Part shown: piece by piece, positions 33,015 through 40,763 of the stretch
Layout: every line of letters begins with the position of its first letter
How positions within the stretch are numbered: position 1 is the stretch's first letter
Origin: Oceanitalea sp047302425
GTDB lineage: Bacteria; Actinomycetota; Actinomycetes; Actinomycetales; Actinomycetaceae
Direction of reading: 5' to 3'
Assembly: GCF_047302425.1 (NCBI RefSeq)
Contig: NZ_CP154855.1
Location: 372,001 to 436,000 of the forward strand
DNA: 64,000 nucleotides
Made by a program: the position numbers and the translations under genes
Notes under the pieces: model-generated
Databases searched by the model: none
Seen by the model: the letters and a program-made list of their open reading frames with translations, nothing else
Told to the model about the DNA's origin: nothing

Positions 33015-33908
33015 ATGACCATCCAGCTGCCCGAGTCCGTCACGCTCGCCGAGGGTGATGGGGGCCTGCCCGTGCTGCGGGTGGCCACCGCCGTCGCCAC
33101 CGGGGAGGTCTACCTCCACGGCGCCCACGTCACCGCGTGGACGCCGGCCGGCGCGGACCCCGTCCTGTGGGTGAGCGGCTCCTCGCGCTTCGTCCCGGGT
33201 GAGGCGATCCGCGGCGGCGTGCCGATCTGCTTCCCGTGGTTCGGTGCCGGCCGCGAGCCGGGCCTGGCCCCGCCGCCGCACGGCTTCGCGCGCCTGGCAC
33301 CGTGGCGGCCCGTCGCCGCCGCGGACGACGACGGCGTGGTCAGGCTGACCCTCGAGCTCACCGACGCCGACATCGCCGACATCCCCGCCGCCGCGGCCTG
33401 GCCCCACGCCTTCACCGCCACCTACGCCGTCACCTTCGGCCGCGAGCTCACCCTGGCCCTCACCGTGGAGAACACCGGCGACGCCGAGATCTCCTACGAG
33501 GAGGCCCTGCACACCTACCTCGCCGTCGCCGACGCGCGCACGACGACCGTCCAGGGCCTGGACGGCGCGACCTACCTCGACAAGGCGCCCGGCGGTGGGC
33601 CGGACCTGGTCACCCAGCGCGGCGACGTCACCTTCACCGCCGAGACCGACCGGGTCTACGACAGCGAGGGGACCGCCGTCGTCGTCGACGAGCCCGGCGG
33701 CAGGCGGATCGGGATCGAGAAGGAGGGCTCGGCCCACACCGTGGTGTGGAACCCGTGGGTGGACAAGGCCGCCGCCATGCCCGACTACGGCGGCGACGAG
33801 TGGCCGACGATGGTGTGCGTCGAATCCGCCAACGCCCTGGACGCCGCCATCAGCCTCGCGCCCGGCGAGCGGCACACGATGAGCGCGAGCTACACCGTCA
33901 CCCGGTAG
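33015..33908 (+). CDS. D-hexose-6-phosphate mutarotase (aldose 1-epimerase fold)
   Basis: The 297-residue protein has the YeaD-like order: GEVYLHGAHVTAWTPAG, FVPGEAIRGGVPICFPWFG, the catalytic His in PPPHGFARLAPW, and a later Glu in SYEEALHTYLAV. It also has VVWNPWVDKAAAMPDYGGDEWPTMVCVESAN, the C-terminal signature of this group. It speeds anomer exchange of glucose-6-phosphate and similar sugars. TAGCGT lies six bases before ATG 33015, so it is probably expressed from its own leaderless promoter within the end of the CDGSH gene. A 7-base GC hairpin follows directly after its stop. Confidence 0.88.
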   Translation: MTIQLPESVTLAEGDGGLPVLRVATAVATGEVYLHGAHVTAWTPAGADPVLWVSGSSRFVPGEAIRGGVPICFPWFGAGREPGLAPPPHGFARLAPWRPVAAADDDGVVRLTLELTDADIADIPAAAAWPHAFTATYAVTFGRELTLALTVENTGDAEISYEEALHTYLAVADARTTTVQGLDGATYLDKAPGGGPDLVTQRGDVTFTAETDRVYDSEGTAVVVDEPGGRRIGIEKEGSAHTVVWNPWVDKAAAMPDYGGDEWPTMVCVESANALDAAISLAPGERHTMSASYTVTR

Positions 33909-33985
33909 CCCGGCCGGTGCGGCCGGGGGAGAAGGTGACGTTGTGCGGAGGCGTCAGACTGACTCACCGGGTGGATCAATCTGAC
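33909..33985. terminator. Two hairpins between convergent genes
   Basis: CCCGGCC (33909-33915) and GGCCGGG (33921-33927) pair around a 5-base loop directly after the mutarotase stop. Then GTCAGACTGA (33953-33962) and TCAATCTGAC (33976-33985) pair at all but one position, with CACC/GGTG inside. Together they separate the mutarotase from the oppositely oriented XRE gene. Confidence 0.6.
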
Positions 33986-34028
33986 CCCTCGCGACGAGAC
34001 CACCCTGTCGGCTCCGGTCGGGGCCTTC

Positions 34029-34520
34029 TCACCACCACCACGGTGTGGGATCGCCGGGCTTCCTGGGCCTGGGCTTCTTGCCGAAGCGTGTGCCAGGTGG
34101 AGGAGTGAACCCCTCGGCCGTCCACTCGGGTTGTGGGCCGCACGCGCCGGTCCCGAGGAACTCGTGCAGGAGCCACCAGCGTGGGCCATCGCCCGCTCGC
34201 ACCCGTAGACGGTTCACCTGCCGGTTCGCCGGGAAGCGGCGGCCCGAGCGGTCCCGGGCGAGCAGGTCGGTGGTGTCCCAGGCGGTGACCGGCCACCCGT
34301 CCGCGTCGACGACGGCGAGTGAGTAGCCGGTCCCGCTGAGCAGGCTCAGGACGGTAGCGAGCGGGGAGGAGCTCGCGGAGCGTTCGATCCGCGCGATCGT
34401 CGCCTGCGGGACGCCCGTCCGCTCCGCCAGACCGCGCTGGCTCAGCCGCTGCTCGCGGCGGTAGGCGCGCAGTGCGAGCCCCACCTGCTTCTCGACAGAG
34501 ACCGGGTCCGCTGGCTGCAT
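34029..34520 (-). CDS. XRE-family helix-turn-helix regulator
   Basis: The 163-residue protein has an N-terminal XRE DNA-binding domain (residues about 12-65: LRAYRREQRLSQRGLAERTGVPQATIARIERSASSSP). A C-terminal part of unknown fold follows, with WPVTAWDTTDLLARDRSGRRFPANRQVNRL and a Pro/Lys-rich tail ending WWW. The second part, with its conserved-looking RFPANRQVN and WWLLHEFLGTG, may sense a ligand or act in a toxin-antitoxin-like manner. No toxin partner is seen. A GGGAGAG site lies seven bases before ATG 34520. It is divergent from a GNAT gene. Confidence 0.75.
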   Translation of the reverse strand: MQPADPVSVEKQVGLALRAYRREQRLSQRGLAERTGVPQATIARIERSASSSPLATVLSLLSGTGYSLAVVDADGWPVTAWDTTDLLARDRSGRRFPANRQVNRLRVRAGDGPRWWLLHEFLGTGACGPQPEWTAEGFTPPPGTRFGKKPRPRKPGDPTPWWW

Positions 34521-34614
34521 GAGCTCTCCCACGGCGCCCACGATGCAGCGACCGCGACGGGCGCGGCGGCCGGCCGGGCGGGTGCTGGGGACACGGGTGG
34601 GCACACTGGCTCCT

Positions 34615-35076
34615 GTGAGGAAGCGAGAGGACCGGCCGCCCGTGGAGGTGCGGGAGGCGGCGCCGGACGCGGTGCCCTTGCTCGAGCGTGCCCTGCCCGG
34701 CAACCACGCCCAGCAGCTGGCCAACGCCGAGGCAGGCCGGCGGAGCTTCCTCATCGCGTGGTGCGGCGGGGAGCCGGTGGGCACCGCCGTCGTCCGCTGG
34801 ACCGGGGTGCCCGTCGCGGGGCACGGACCAGTCCCGGAGATCGGCTCGCTCGAGGTCGTGCCCGACCGGCGCGGCGAGGGGATCGGCAGCCGGCTCCTCG
34901 CCGCGGCGGAGGAGCGGGTGCGGGAGCGGGGCGAGAGTGCGGCAGCGGTCGTCGTCGCCGAGGACAACGTCGGGGCGCGGCGGCTGTACGAGCGCCTCGG
35001 CTACCGCGACACCGGGACCCGGCGGGCCGTCGCCGGGAGCGCTCCCGGGCTGCTGCTCGTGCGAAAGCTGGGCTGA
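34615..35076 (+). CDS. GNAT-family N-acetyltransferase
   Basis: The 153-residue protein has the GNAT acetyl-CoA motif A in EIGSLEVVPDRRGEGIGSRLLAAAEERVRERG (R-x-x-G-x-G/A) and motif B in VAEDNVGARRLYERLGYRDTG. Substrate cannot be told from sequence. The start is uncertain: GTG 34615 lies seven bases after CACACT, a weak -10 candidate for a leaderless mRNA, while the frame is open up to 34519. The stop lies five bases before the end of the convergent DedA gene. Confidence 0.8.
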   Translation: MRKREDRPPVEVREAAPDAVPLLERALPGNHAQQLANAEAGRRSFLIAWCGGEPVGTAVVRWTGVPVAGHGPVPEIGSLEVVPDRRGEGIGSRLLAAAEERVRERGESAAAVVVAEDNVGARRLYERLGYRDTGTRRAVAGSAPGLLLVRKLG

Positions 35077-35081
35077 CGGGC

Positions 35082-35759
35082 TCAGCGGGCCGGCTCGAGA
35101 GCCGGGTGTCGCACCGCCGCGTCCGGGCAGGTGTCGGCCGCGGCGGCGAGCAGCTCGGCGCGCAGCCGCACCCGGCGGCGCAGGACGAGCAGCCCGGCGG
35201 TGAGGATGATCGCCGCGAGCACCACCCAGCCGAGGCGGCCGAGGGAGGTGGCGACCGCCGGCAGCGCCTGCCCGGCGAGGCCGCCCGCGCCCAGCCACAG
35301 GGCGGCCCACACGAGGCTGCCGGTGACCGAGCCGGCGAGGAAGCGGCCGTAGCGCATCCGGGCGGCTCCCGCCGCGGCGGGCATGAGGGTGCGCACGAGC
35401 GGCAGCAGCCGGCTCACGACCAGGGCGCTCGCGCCGCGGCGCCTGGCCAGCCGCGCCGCGCCGTCCCAGTGCGTGGTGCCGACCCGGCGCACGACGCGGG
35501 ACTCGCGCAGCCGAGCGCCGTACCGGCGCCCCACGACGTAGCCGATGTGGTCGGCCAGCGAGGCGGCCACCGTGACGACGACGAGCGCGAGCAGGACCTG
35601 CACCGGTGTCCGGGCGGCCGCGCCGAGGACGAGCACACCGAGCTCACCGGGCACGAGGACGCCCAGGCCGAGCGCGGACTCGGCCAGGGCGAGCAGGGCG
35701 CCGAGGGCGAGGAGCGCGGGGCTGAAGGCCTCGGGCAGCGCGGTGATGAGGTCCGGCAT
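35082..35759 (-). CDS. DedA-family membrane protein
   Basis: The 225-residue product has the DedA/VTT layout: an early LALGALLALAESALGLGVLVPGELGVLVLGA helix-loop, then ADHIGYVVGRRYGARL. The conserved SRLLPLVRTLMPAAAGAARMRYGRFLAGSVTGSLVWAALWLGAGGLAGQ region carries the key Arg and Gly residues. The C-terminus has a helix followed by basic residues. DedA proteins help return undecaprenyl-phosphate or other lipids across the membrane. ATG 35759 has no strong ribosome binding site. Confidence 0.85.
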   Translation of the reverse strand: MPDLITALPEAFSPALLALGALLALAESALGLGVLVPGELGVLVLGAAARTPVQVLLALVVVTVAASLADHIGYVVGRRYGARLRESRVVRRVGTTHWDGAARLARRRGASALVVSRLLPLVRTLMPAAAGAARMRYGRFLAGSVTGSLVWAALWLGAGGLAGQALPAVATSLGRLGWVVLAAIILTAGLLVLRRRVRLRAELLAAAADTCPDAAVRHPALEPAR

Positions 35760-35889
35760 GGTTCCAGCGAATCGTGGACGGGAGACGGTCGGTATCCGGT
35801 GTCACCCTGGTCCGACCCTGGGGGCGTCTCAGGGTGGGTCGGGGACGGGTGCCCAGCCTTCCGGCGGGGCGGGGGTCCGGGCAACGGAT

Positions 35890-36033
35890 TTAGCGGCGGC
35901 GGCGGCCGGGCCAGCCGAGGGTCGTCCGCGGCTTGCGGGGCCGGCTCGGGGCGAGGTGCTGGAGGAGAGCAAAGTCGGCCATCGTCTGCCCGGTGTTCCG
36001 GGCGGCGAGGTCGTGCAGCAGGTGCGGGTCCAT
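35890..36033 (-). CDS. Small basic protein with MDPHLL start, 47 residues
   Basis: A 47-codon frame follows AAGGAG eight bases before ATG 36033 and lies 31 bases after the MFS stop on the same strand. The product starts MDPHLLHDLAARNTGQTMAD and ends GWPGRRRR. A second small protein, at 38019-38216, starts MEPHLLDSFAAHSVGSTLDD, so the two share an N-terminal pattern and flank the same ArsR-MFS pair. No membrane helix is seen in this one. I do not recognise the family. The ribosome binding site and the shared motif support a real gene. Confidence 0.6.
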   Translation of the reverse strand: MDPHLLHDLAARNTGQTMADFALLQHLAPSRPRKPRTTLGWPGRRRR

Positions 36034-36064
36034 GGTGATCTCCTTCGGGCGGTGGCTGCTCTGG

Positions 36065-37309
36065 TCAGCTGGTGCGGCGCGCAGCGCGCAGGGCGAGGGC
36101 GCCGCCGGCCAGGGTGGCGGCGACGGTGAGGGCGACGAGGATGCGGTAGTCGACGGCGCCGACGACGGTCGCGCCGACCGTCGTCGCGAGGGTCTGGGGC
36201 AGGGTGAGGGCGACGTTGGTCGCGGCGGCGACGCGCCCCTGCAGGCGGGCGGGGGTCAGGCGCTGCCGGGCGGTGACGAAGGCGACGATCGCCCACGGCA
36301 CCCCGAGGCCGACGAGGGCCAGGCCGAGCACGGCGAGCCCCAGCCCCACGGTGCCGGGCAGGTCGAGCGTGCCGACGAGGACGAAGGGCAGCATCCCGGC
36401 GGCCAGGACGCTCAGCCCCAGCGCCACCGCCCGCGGCTCTCCGAGGCGGCCGAGCAGCCGCGCGGCGGTGAGCCCGCCGATGACGGCGCCGACGCCCTGG
36501 ACGCTGACGAGCACCCCGAGCAGGGCGGCGTCCACGCCCAGCCCCTGCTCCATGAAGGGGAAGACGGCGACGTTGGTCAGCCCGGAGGCGCCCATGGCGA
36601 CGGCGAGCGCGAGCGTGAGCGCCCCGAGTGGTCGGGTGCCCAGGAGGTGGCGCAGGCCGCCGGTGAGCTCGGTCCAGAACGCTCCCTCGGCCGGCGGTGC
36701 GGGCGTCTCCGTCACCTCGACGCGGCTGAGCAGCAGGGCCGTCACGGCGAAGCAGGCCGCGGTCACGGCGACGACGGCGCGCGGGCCGGCCGCGACGTAG
36801 AGCGCGGTCCCGACGAGCGGGGACAGCAGGCGGAAGGCCTGGTCCACGGTGCTGAGGAAGCCGTTGCCCCCGGCGAGCTCGTCGTCGTCGAGCAGGTCAC
36901 GCACGAGGCCCGACTGGGCGGAGGCGGTGACGAAGCCCATGGCGCCGTAGACGACGGTGACGGCGTAGACGAGCCACACGTCGTCGGCGTCGCGGACGAG
37001 CACGAGGGTGAGGACGACCGCCACCATGACGGCGTTGCCCACGGCCAGCAGGCCCTTGCGGGAGACACGGTCGGCGAGCTGGCCGATGAACGGCGCGACG
37101 AGCGTCGGCAGGCCGAGGGCGACGAAGACGAAGCCCGCGGCGCCGTCCGAGCCGGTCAGCTCCTTCACCCACACCGCGAGCATGAGGTAGAGCGCGCTGT
37201 CGGCGACGTTCGTGAAGACCCAGGCGCCGGCCAGCTGGCGGAAGCCGCGCTTGCGGAGCGCCGCGGGGCCGCGCCGGGGGCTGCGGTTGGGGGTGACGGT
37301 CTCGGCCAT
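36065..37309 (-). CDS. MFS transporter (enterobactin/macrolide-exporter-like)
   Basis: The 414-residue protein has 10-12 hydrophobic segments. It opens KRGFRQLAGAWVFTNVADSALYLMLAVWVKELTG, and has PFIGQLADRVSRKGLLAVGN (loop 2-3 signature) and DLLDDDELAGGNGFLSTVDQAFRLLSPLVGTALY, a stretch common in MFS exporters related to macrolide efflux proteins. The substrate is unknown. Upstream, between it and the ArsR-type regulator, lies a 30-base inverted repeat with 12 of 14 paired bases per arm, a likely operator. A small MDPHLL protein follows it. The start ATG 37309 is 17 bases from that operator. Confidence 0.82.
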   Translation of the reverse strand: MAETVTPNRSPRRGPAALRKRGFRQLAGAWVFTNVADSALYLMLAVWVKELTGSDGAAGFVFVALGLPTLVAPFIGQLADRVSRKGLLAVGNAVMVAVVLTLVLVRDADDVWLVYAVTVVYGAMGFVTASAQSGLVRDLLDDDELAGGNGFLSTVDQAFRLLSPLVGTALYVAAGPRAVVAVTAACFAVTALLLSRVEVTETPAPPAEGAFWTELTGGLRHLLGTRPLGALTLALAVAMGASGLTNVAVFPFMEQGLGVDAALLGVLVSVQGVGAVIGGLTAARLLGRLGEPRAVALGLSVLAAGMLPFVLVGTLDLPGTVGLGLAVLGLALVGLGVPWAIVAFVTARQRLTPARLQGRVAAATNVALTLPQTLATTVGATVVGAVDYRILVALTVAATLAGGALALRAARRTS

Positions 37310-37326
37310 GGCCACGAGGCTAGACG

Positions 37327-37356
37327 CTAAAGGAACCTTGCACAAGGGTTCTTTAG
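37327..37356. promoter_or_regulatory. Probable ArsR-type operator upstream of the MFS gene
   Basis: CTAAAGGAACCTTG (37327-37340) and CAAGGGTTCTTTAG (37343-37356) are inverted arms with 12 of 14 pairs around CA. The site lies 17 bases before the MFS start and 72 bases after the regulator's stop, the spacing of a repressor operator. Confidence 0.65.
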
Positions 37357-37428
37357 GAAGAGATCTTGCGCAGCGCGAACGGGCATGGCAGAGCCGCTCC
37401 CCCCCGCGGGGGAGGGCGCGCCCGGACG

Positions 37429-38001
37429 TCAGGCGTCGGGCGCCTCGGAGTGGATCGCGGAGAGCACGCGCACCCGGCGGGCACCCTCCGGGCGCAGGGC
37501 GGGGTCGTCGCGGTCCTCGAAGCGACCCAGCAGTGCGTGGATCTGGTCGGCGACCTCCGCGGCCTCCTCGGCGGTGGCCCAGAAGCTGCCGTGCATCAGC
37601 CGGGTGGCGTCGAGCCACTCGGGCGGCTCCTCACCGAGCCGCTCGACGGCGGCCCACAGCTCCTGGGCGCGCTGCTGGAAGGTGAGCCGGGCGAGCTCGA
37701 CGGTCGCCTGGACGGAGCCGGGGACCTCGGGATCGACCGTCGTCGCGTACCCCCCGCCGGACACCGTGCGCCAGGGCTTCTCGCGGCCTCTCGCCTCGGC
37801 ACGCTCGATGAAGCCGTACTTCTCGAGCATCCGCAGGTGGAAGGAGCAGCTGGCCACGGACTCGCCGGTGAGCTCGGCGCACTGGGTGGCCGTCAGCTCC
37901 CCTCGCTCCCCGAGGAGGTCGAGCAGTCGCAGGCGCAGCGGGTGGGACAACGCACGGATGCGCTCGGGCTCGTTGATGAGCTGCTGCTCGCGCGCTGCCA
38001 T
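37429..38001 (-). CDS. ArsR-type winged-helix regulator
   Basis: The 190-residue protein has a winged-helix domain near its N-terminus: EPERIRALSHPLRLRLLDLLGERGELTATQCAELTGESVASCSFHLRMLEKYGFIERAEARGREKPW. This is the ArsR-like 'HPLRLRLL...S.HLR.LE..G.IE' pattern. The C-terminal helical half (RLTFQQRAQELWAAVERLGEEPPEWL) is not metal-binding as in classical ArsR and probably senses another signal. TAAGGT lies six bases before ATG 38001 with no ribosome binding site, so the transcript is probably leaderless. It probably represses the downstream MFS gene. Confidence 0.82.
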   Translation of the reverse strand: MAAREQQLINEPERIRALSHPLRLRLLDLLGERGELTATQCAELTGESVASCSFHLRMLEKYGFIERAEARGREKPWRTVSGGGYATTVDPEVPGSVQATVELARLTFQQRAQELWAAVERLGEEPPEWLDATRLMHGSFWATAEEAAEVADQIHALLGRFEDRDDPALRPEGARRVRVLSAIHSEAPDA

Positions 38002-38018
38002 GTGCTCACCTTAGGCCG

Positions 38019-38216
38019 CTACCGGGTGACGAGGGCGACGGCGGTGAGCGTGGGGGCGGCCAGGCCGAGGGTCGTGCTCACGGCCAGGGTGGCGCGGTGC
38101 CGGCGGGCGGGGGAGCGGCGCGCGCGGTCGGCCGGGACCCGCTGGCGGCGGGTGAAGTCGTCGAGCGTGCTGCCGACGCTGTGGGCGGCGAAGCTGTCGA
38201 GCAGGTGCGGTTCCAT
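38019..38216 (-). CDS. Small MEPHLL protein with one membrane helix, 65 residues
   Basis: A 65-codon frame with GGAGGGA upstream of ATG 38216. Its first 20 residues, MEPHLLDSFAAHSVGSTLDD, resemble the start of the 47-residue protein at 35890-36033. Then a basic stretch (RRQRVPADRARRSPARRHR) leads to one hydrophobic helix (ATLAVSTTLGLAAPTLTAVALV). It lies 17 bases upstream of the ArsR-type gene on the same strand and shares a promoter region with the divergent WYL regulator. No family is recognised; a small membrane-anchored regulator or accessory protein is possible. Confidence 0.6.
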   Translation of the reverse strand: MEPHLLDSFAAHSVGSTLDDFTRRQRVPADRARRSPARRHRATLAVSTTLGLAAPTLTAVALVTR

Positions 38217-38266
38217 GGGACTGTCCCTCCGGGCGATTCGGGCAGTTCCCACGCTAGGAGCCGTAC

Positions 38267-38283
38267 CGGACACGGAGTGTCCG
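38267..38283. promoter_or_regulatory. Palindrome in the divergent region before the WYL regulator
   Basis: CGGACAC (38267-38273) and GTGTCCG (38277-38283) flank GGA, giving a 17-base dyad. It lies just upstream of a CATGAT -10-like box (38294-38299), so it is a good candidate operator for the WYL regulator itself and for the small membrane-protein gene on the other strand. Confidence 0.5.
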
Positions 38284-38305
38284 CTGCTCCCGCCATGATG
38301 TGGCC

Positions 38306-39283
38306 GTGGACTCCTCCCGGCGCATGCTCGAGCTGCTCAGCCTCCTCCAGCTGCGCCGCGAGTGGTCCGGCAGCGAGCTCGCCGAGCGCCTCGGGGTCAG
38401 CGACCGCACCCTGCGGCGCGACGTCGACAAGCTGCGCGAGCTCGACTACCCGGTCCACGCCGTCAAGGGCAAGGGCGGCGGCTACCGGCTGGGCGACGGC
38501 GGCCGGCTCCCGCCGCTGCAGTTCCTCTCCGACGAGGCCGTCGCGGCCGCGATCGCACTGACGACGGCGGCCAGCAGCAACGTCCACGGGGTGGGTGAGG
38601 CGGCGCAGCGAGCACTGGGCAAGCTCGAGCACGTGCTGCCCTCGCGGCTGCGGGCCCGTGTCGAGCGGCTCGGGGCGAGCGTCGTCCACCTCCCGGGACC
38701 CGCCGTCGTCGAGCCCGAGGTGCTCATGACCGTCGCCGGCGCGTGCCGCGACCACGTGTGCCTGCGCTTCGACTACGTCAGCGGTGACGGGACGGAGTCG
38801 CTGCGCGAGGTCGAGCCCTACGGCCTGGTCACGTGGAGCGGCCGCTGGTACCTCGTCGCCTGGGACCTCCACCGGGAGGACTGGCGCACCTTCCGCGTCG
38901 ACCGCCTCCACCCGCGCATCCCCCTCGGCCGCCGCTTCACGCCGCGTGAGCTGCCCGGCGACGACGCCGGCTCCTACCTCCTCGGGCGGGTGCGCGACCT
39001 GTGGCAGGAGAAGGCCGTCGTCCTCGTCCGCGAGCCGGCCGACAGCGAGGTCATGCGGCGCTGGGCGGCCGAGGGTGAGGTCCGGCCCGTCGATGCGACG
39101 AGCTGCCGCTTGCTCCTCGACGGCGACAGCGTCCAGTGGCTCGCCGCCGCCCTCGCCCAGCTCGAGGCCGAGTTCGTCGTCGAGTCGCCCGAGGCGCTGC
39201 GCCGCTACCTCCTCGAGGTGTCGGGCCGGCTGGCCCGCGCCGCTCAGACGGACACGAGCCCGGTGGCGCTCAGCGCCGAGTAG
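38306..39283 (+). CDS. WYL-domain helix-turn-helix regulator (YafY-like)
   Basis: The 325-residue protein starts with an HTH_11 domain (RRMLELLSLLQLRREWSGSELAERLGVSDRTLRRDVDKLRELDYPV) and the linker KGKGGGYRLGDGGRLPPLQF. A WYL ligand domain follows with REVEPYGLVTWSGRWYLVAWDLHREDWRTFRVDRL, the family hallmark. WYL proteins bind nucleic acid or small ligands and control stress or metabolic genes. GTG 38306 is chosen because CATGAT ends six bases upstream; GTG 38300 adds two residues. The gene's end overlaps the convergent Nramp-related gene by 40 bases. Confidence 0.85.
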   Translation: MDSSRRMLELLSLLQLRREWSGSELAERLGVSDRTLRRDVDKLRELDYPVHAVKGKGGGYRLGDGGRLPPLQFLSDEAVAAAIALTTAASSNVHGVGEAAQRALGKLEHVLPSRLRARVERLGASVVHLPGPAVVEPEVLMTVAGACRDHVCLRFDYVSGDGTESLREVEPYGLVTWSGRWYLVAWDLHREDWRTFRVDRLHPRIPLGRRFTPRELPGDDAGSYLLGRVRDLWQEKAVVLVREPADSEVMRRWAAEGEVRPVDATSCRLLLDGDSVQWLAAALAQLEAEFVVESPEALRRYLLEVSGRLARAAQTDTSPVALSAE

Positions 39284-40659
39284 ACGCCGAGGAGGAGGAT
39301 CGCCACGCCGCTGACGGCGAGCGCCGTCGCCGCGAAGCGCCCGCCGCGCAGCTCCGGCTCGACGTACCTGGACCGCAGGTACCACGCGGCGACGGCGACC
39401 GCCGCGAGGAAGATACCGCCGGCGACCCCGCCGATGAGGATCATGACGAAGGGCGAGGAGATCCACAGGTAGGTGAGCAGCCAGACCACGGGCAGCGCGA
39501 CGATGAAGACCCGCATCCAGGCGTTCCGCTTCCGGGCGTCGGTCCAGTCGTAGACCCCGACGATGCTCAGCGCGTTGGCCCACGAGCGGGACCACGAGGG
39601 GACGGCTGCCCAGATCGTCGAGCCGAGCGCGGCGAGGGCGCCGACCAGGTAGAGGACCCGGCCCCACTCGCCGAGCACGCTCGCGTAGGTCTGCGAGAGC
39701 ACCTCGATCATGTCGTTGCCCTCGGGCACCAGGCCCTGGGGGTGGAGCACGGCGGCGCCCATGACGTAGAAGGACATCGTGCTCACCGTGTAGATCACCC
39801 ACGCGACCAGGGCGTCCTTCTGCATGACGGCGATCCACCCGCGGGCCCGCCGGCGGTACTCCGCGGAGCCGTCGTTGGGGCCCGACCAGCGGGCGTAGCC
39901 CTTCTCAAGGCACCAGTAGGTGTAGGCGGTGATCTCCTCCGAGCCCACCCCGGTGAGGCCGAACATCGCGACGGCGACGCCGATCGCCCCGGCGGGCAGG
40001 GAGAGCGAGAGCCCCGAGGCGAGGTCGCCGCCGGAGTAGGCGTACTCGGTGGCCGGCAGGCCCAGGGCGATGACGAGCGTGACGACGACGAAGGTCATGG
40101 TGAGGAAGACCGCGACCTTCTCGATGAGCCCGTACCTGTTGGAGTACAGCGTGACGACGGCGAGGACGGTCACGACGACGGCCCAGATGGTCAGCGACGT
40201 CGCCTCGAGCGGGCCGGAGCCGATCGGCAGGAGGATGCTCAGGGCGGCCGCCATGCCGCCGATGAGACCGCCGGTCTGGATGAGCTTGGAGACGGCCATG
40301 AGGGCCCACATGACGAAGACCCAGCCGATGTTCCCCACGCGCGGCGGGACACGGGTGTAGCCCTCCATCCCGCCGAGGCCGGTGACGATCGAGTACCGCG
40401 CCATCTCGACCTGGACGGCGACCTTGACCAGCGTGGAGAAGATGACGAGCCACAGGAGGACGAAGCCCGCCTCGGCGCCCAGGGCGGTCGCGGTGATGAG
40501 CTCGCCGGCGCCGACGATCGAGGCCGAGACGATGAGCCCGGGACCGAAGAAGCGCAGCGACCCGCGCCAGGTCGTCGGGGGCTCACGGACGCCGTCCCGG
40601 TCGAGCCGGTAGGGGTCGCCCACGACCACCGACGCCTCCGGCGCTGCCCTGTCCGCCAT
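39244..40659 (-). CDS. Nramp-related divalent metal transporter lacking the DPGN motif
   Basis: The 471-residue protein has about 11-12 membrane helices in an Nramp-like order. Helix 1 reads FFGPGLIVSASIVGAGELITATALG, where classical Nramp has DPGN: the metal-binding Asp and Asn are replaced by VGAGE. Helix 6 reads VAVAMFGLTGVGSEEITAYTYW instead of the MPH motif. It therefore belongs to the Nramp-related branch that includes non-manganese (for example magnesium or uncharacterised) transporters. Metal and direction cannot be assigned. A GGGGAGGTG site precedes ATG 40659. It overlaps the WYL gene's tail by 40 bases. Confidence 0.8.
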   Translation of the reverse strand: MADRAAPEASVVVGDPYRLDRDGVREPPTTWRGSLRFFGPGLIVSASIVGAGELITATALGAEAGFVLLWLVIFSTLVKVAVQVEMARYSIVTGLGGMEGYTRVPPRVGNIGWVFVMWALMAVSKLIQTGGLIGGMAAALSILLPIGSGPLEATSLTIWAVVVTVLAVVTLYSNRYGLIEKVAVFLTMTFVVVTLVIALGLPATEYAYSGGDLASGLSLSLPAGAIGVAVAMFGLTGVGSEEITAYTYWCLEKGYARWSGPNDGSAEYRRRARGWIAVMQKDALVAWVIYTVSTMSFYVMGAAVLHPQGLVPEGNDMIEVLSQTYASVLGEWGRVLYLVGALAALGSTIWAAVPSWSRSWANALSIVGVYDWTDARKRNAWMRVFIVALPVVWLLTYLWISSPFVMILIGGVAGGIFLAAVAVAAWYLRSRYVEPELRGGRFAATALAVSGVAILLLGVYSALSATGLVSV

Positions 40660-40763
40660 GACACCTCCCCGTCCTGCCTGCCGCCACTGTAGGACCGGGC
40701 ACCGACACCCGCTCCTCGCGCCCACGGACCGGCCGCGGCACGTGCGCGGAGTACGGTGCAGCG

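Noticed and set aside
34029..35076. The XRE regulator and GNAT gene as a toxin-antitoxin system of the GNAT (TacT/AtaT) type
   Set aside because: The genes are divergent, not an operon, and the regulator is an XRE protein rather than the RHH antitoxin usual for that system. The GNAT protein also looks like an ordinary acetyltransferase.
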